Shown piece by piece: positions 62,210 through 64,000 of a stretch of DNA of 64,000 nt (position 1 is its first letter; every line of letters begins with the position of its first letter). Below the pieces are notes generated by a model. It saw only the letters and a program-made list of their open reading frames with translations, was not told the origin of the DNA and ran no database searches. The DNA lies in contig NIOB01000008.1 in NCBI GenBank assembly GCA_002189105.1, positions 124,001-188,000 on the forward strand. The letters run 5' to 3'. A program made the translations under genes and the position numbers. The stretch comes from Saccharibacillus soli (GTDB taxonomy: Bacteria > Bacillota > Bacilli > Paenibacillales > Paenibacillaceae).

Positions 62210-63874
62210 TTAGTTCCCTGCCTTTTTGGTTATGGGCGGCACTTTAGTAGGAACGTCAAACCAGACATCCAGATGGTCATACAACTTGGGAAACCGGGTT
62301 CGACGCAGCGTCAGCGAGGACGGCATCTGCTTCACATCGAAGATCCGCATGACTGTGCCATTCTTCGCTTCCGCCTCCACTCGTGCATAAGACCTGCCGC
62401 TTCCATCCACCGCTTCCCAGGTTCCTCTCCCTTCATTTATGAGCTTCGCCGCGTAGGGTAGTTCCAATACCGATCGACCGTCAACCTGCTGGATTTCGGC
62501 TCCTGTGAACGCGAACTGGTCGCCTCCGCTCTCTAGATAAACCGGAGCTTGCGCAGATAATTGGGCTGGATTCAGCGTAACTTCCGCAGGAATCTCAACA
62601 GGAAGAACCAAGCGATCCACGACAACCTTCAGCCTGCGATCCAGATTGATCGGTTCCTTAAGCGAATACGTCCATGCAATCTCATGAATCTGATCCCCGT
62701 TGCGATCTAGGGAAGAAGAATTTGTCTGGCCGGCCAGCTCATACGTCAGATCTTCCCCAAAGCGTTCCAGCACATTCCCCTCAGCATCTTCAATATGAAA
62801 ATTCAGTTGGCTTCGATCAATGAGTGCCGTATCAATGGCTTCCTTCCATTTATCGTCGAGGGCACGAAATTGGAACATGACCTGAATCTGTGCAGGCGTC
62901 CGGGTGATCCCCAGCAGTTCCATCCTCAAGCCATCCGGCAGAGAGTAGGTGCCATCATCCACCAGCATCCTGATTGTATTTTCCTGAGCCTTCTTCAGAT
63001 CCACCGTATGTTCAAAAGACAGCGGCTGATCGAACTTGAATGACTTCTCCTCTTCCGCCCATACCATTAGCCCGAAAATATCACCGGAGAGCGTAAGGCT
63101 GCCCGATGTATAGGGGCGCAGTACATAAGTGAAAGCTTGGACATTGTCTTCTCCCATACTGCTGGAGTTGTAATCCGCCGCCGTCTCGCCCTTAGCGTCC
63201 CGCCAGGACAATGAAGCCGGAGAGAAGGACACTGAGCCTGGATGCTGACCTTGATCTTGAGCATGCACGATCACGGTTGCGGTTAGTCCATCGCTTAACA
63301 CGGCCAGCACCTGGATCTTGGAGCCGGTCTTTTTATCGATTAGTTCTATATCCGGATACTGCACAAGACCACTTTGGTCGTACACGAGGGTACGTTGAGT
63401 CCACTCCCATGTTCCGCTTGGATCATGCAGCAGCTGTTCGATTCGATCAGCCGTCATCTCCGAATCTTGAAGAACCGTTTCCGAAGCAGGAACCTTTCGC
63501 TCCGATCGTTCCCACCCATACCAGCCTCCTCCCATCAGAATCAGCAGAGCCGCTGCACCGATGAGCACAGGCCTTTTGCCAGGGTGACGGCGTTCCTCTT
63601 GTCTATGCTGTGCATCTTGCTTCCCGCCCTCCCCAGCTGCAATAGCCTTCATCACGCCGGCTGTAAATGCAGGATCTATAGGTTCTTGATACAGCAGTCG
63701 TTCAAGCTCGCGCTGCTCCGACTGAATCTGCTGGAGCTTCTTACGGCAGGACTCGCAGATCAGAAGGTGTTCTTCGAGGTCACGGTCCTTCTGGCTTTCT
63801 GGCAGATGCTGCCTTCCCATACGTTCGATGTCAAGCGCGTAACGCTCCAACCGGCTGCGGCTAAAACATCTCAT
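62210..63874 (-). CDS. Anti-sigma factor with zf-HC2 domain (DUF4179-like)
   Basis: A 554-residue membrane protein. The N-terminal cytoplasmic zinc-finger-like domain (about 25-50) has HLLICESCRKKLQQIQ with the CxxC of anti-sigma zf-HC2 domains. A membrane segment at about 108-128 (PVLIGAAALLILMGGGWYGW) precedes an extracellular part of about 420 residues with DUF4179/DUF5643-like beta-rich domains. It should hold the sigma factor encoded immediately upstream inactive until a surface signal arrives. The ATG follows GGAGGAACGAGCT and overlaps the sigma gene by 14 bases. The signal is unknown. Confidence 0.88.
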   Translation of the reverse strand: MRCFSRSRLERYALDIERMGRQHLPESQKDRDLEEHLLICESCRKKLQQIQSEQRELERLLYQEPIDPAFTAGVMKAIAAGEGGKQDAQHRQEERRHPGKRPVLIGAAALLILMGGGWYGWERSERKVPASETVLQDSEMTADRIEQLLHDPSGTWEWTQRTLVYDQSGLVQYPDIELIDKKTGSKIQVLAVLSDGLTATVIVHAQDQGQHPGSVSFSPASLSWRDAKGETAADYNSSSMGEDNVQAFTYVLRPYTSGSLTLSGDIFGLMVWAEEEKSFKFDQPLSFEHTVDLKKAQENTIRMLVDDGTYSLPDGLRMELLGITRTPAQIQVMFQFRALDDKWKEAIDTALIDRSQLNFHIEDAEGNVLERFGEDLTYELAGQTNSSSLDRNGDQIHEIAWTYSLKEPINLDRRLKVVVDRLVLPVEIPAEVTLNPAQLSAQAPVYLESGGDQFAFTGAEIQQVDGRSVLELPYAAKLINEGRGTWEAVDGSGRSYARVEAEAKNGTVMRIFDVKQMPSSLTLRRTRFPKLYDHLDVWFDVPTKVPPITKKAGN

Positions 63875-64000
63875 AGCTCGTTCCTCCTTCACCTTGCAGA
63901 TGTTGATACAGCTTCCTCTTCGCCCGATGCAGACGATTGCGAATCTGCCCAAGCCGGAGTCCTGTAATCTGCGCAATCTCTTCATAGCTCAGTTCATTGG
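63861..64000 (-). CDS. ECF sigma factor, C-terminal part only (runs off the window)
   Basis: The last 45 or so codons of a sigma factor are visible, reading NELSYEEIAQITGLRLGQIR and then NRLHRAKRKLYQHLQGEGG, ending at a TAG. This is region 4.2, the helix-turn-helix that contacts the -35 element, in the typical form of extracytoplasmic-function sigma factors. The 5' part lies beyond position 64000. It overlaps the anti-sigma gene by 14 bases, the standard coupled arrangement, so the pair is expected to be cotranscribed and autoregulated. Confidence 0.9.
   Translation of the reverse strand, partial: NELSYEEIAQITGLRLGQIRNRLHRAKRKLYQHLQGEGGTSYEMF

Overview
The window looks like chromosomal DNA of a Gram-positive, moderately GC-rich member of the Paenibacillaceae (Paenibacillus or Saccharibacillus type). 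The grounds are AGGAGG-like ribosome binding sites with frequent GTG/TTG starts, LplABC-type sugar importers paired with YesM/YesN two-component systems, CcpA-type cre sites, sugar ABC permeases without a local ATPase, and a stalk-domain protein and an ECF sigma/anti-sigma pair typical of this family. No rRNA, tRNA, phage, transposase or CRISPR array was recognised.

Layout. 1-6.8 kb: two chemoreceptors, a large SUKH-domain protein and an M20 amidohydrolase. 6.8-16.8 kb: a mosaic of small units, including a second SUKH-like protein, a Thg1-like 3'-5' polymerase translationally coupled to a polynucleotide-kinase-like P-loop protein (candidate RNA-repair pair), GrpB, an MFS transporter, endonuclease V, two proteins of unknown function (one AT-rich and secreted), an amino-acid permease, a lipoprotein and two more immunity-like genes. 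16.9-36.2 kb: one 11-gene minus-strand unit. It runs from a promoter carrying a cre site and LacI-type operators (about 36.4 kb) to a terminator at 16.85 kb. It encodes a GH94 phosphorylase, two solute-binding proteins (one a 1004-residue fusion), two permease pairs, an NHL/Yip1 membrane protein, a DUF5696-like secreted protein, a GH35-like enzyme and a LacI regulator. 36.8-55.6 kb: a second minus-strand locus with YesM/YesN, an LplABC-type importer and four cytoplasmic glycosidases (GH3, GH38, GH125 and a clan GH-A enzyme), which suggests uptake and intracellular trimming of mannose-containing, N-glycan-like oligosaccharides. Two terminator hairpins lie inside this locus, and two transcription units share a motif-plus-cre promoter architecture. 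55.9-64 kb: exonuclease III, a promoter with a terminated leader in front of a secreted coiled-coil protein, a GH1 6-phospho-beta-glucosidase divergent from a WYL regulator, a PEP-mutase/isocitrate-lyase family enzyme, a stalk-domain protein, and an anti-sigma factor overlapping an ECF sigma factor that runs off the window.

How it works together (inference). Both large loci import oligosaccharides through ABC permeases that probably borrow a shared MsmX-type ATPase encoded elsewhere, and degrade them with leaderless, hence cytoplasmic, enzymes. Local regulators (LacI; YesMN) would sense the substrate and CcpA would impose glucose repression. The least understood and most interesting parts are the DUF5696 and NHL-Yip1 proteins and the fused solute-binding protein of the first locus, the internal attenuators of the second, and the 56.9 kb RNA leader.
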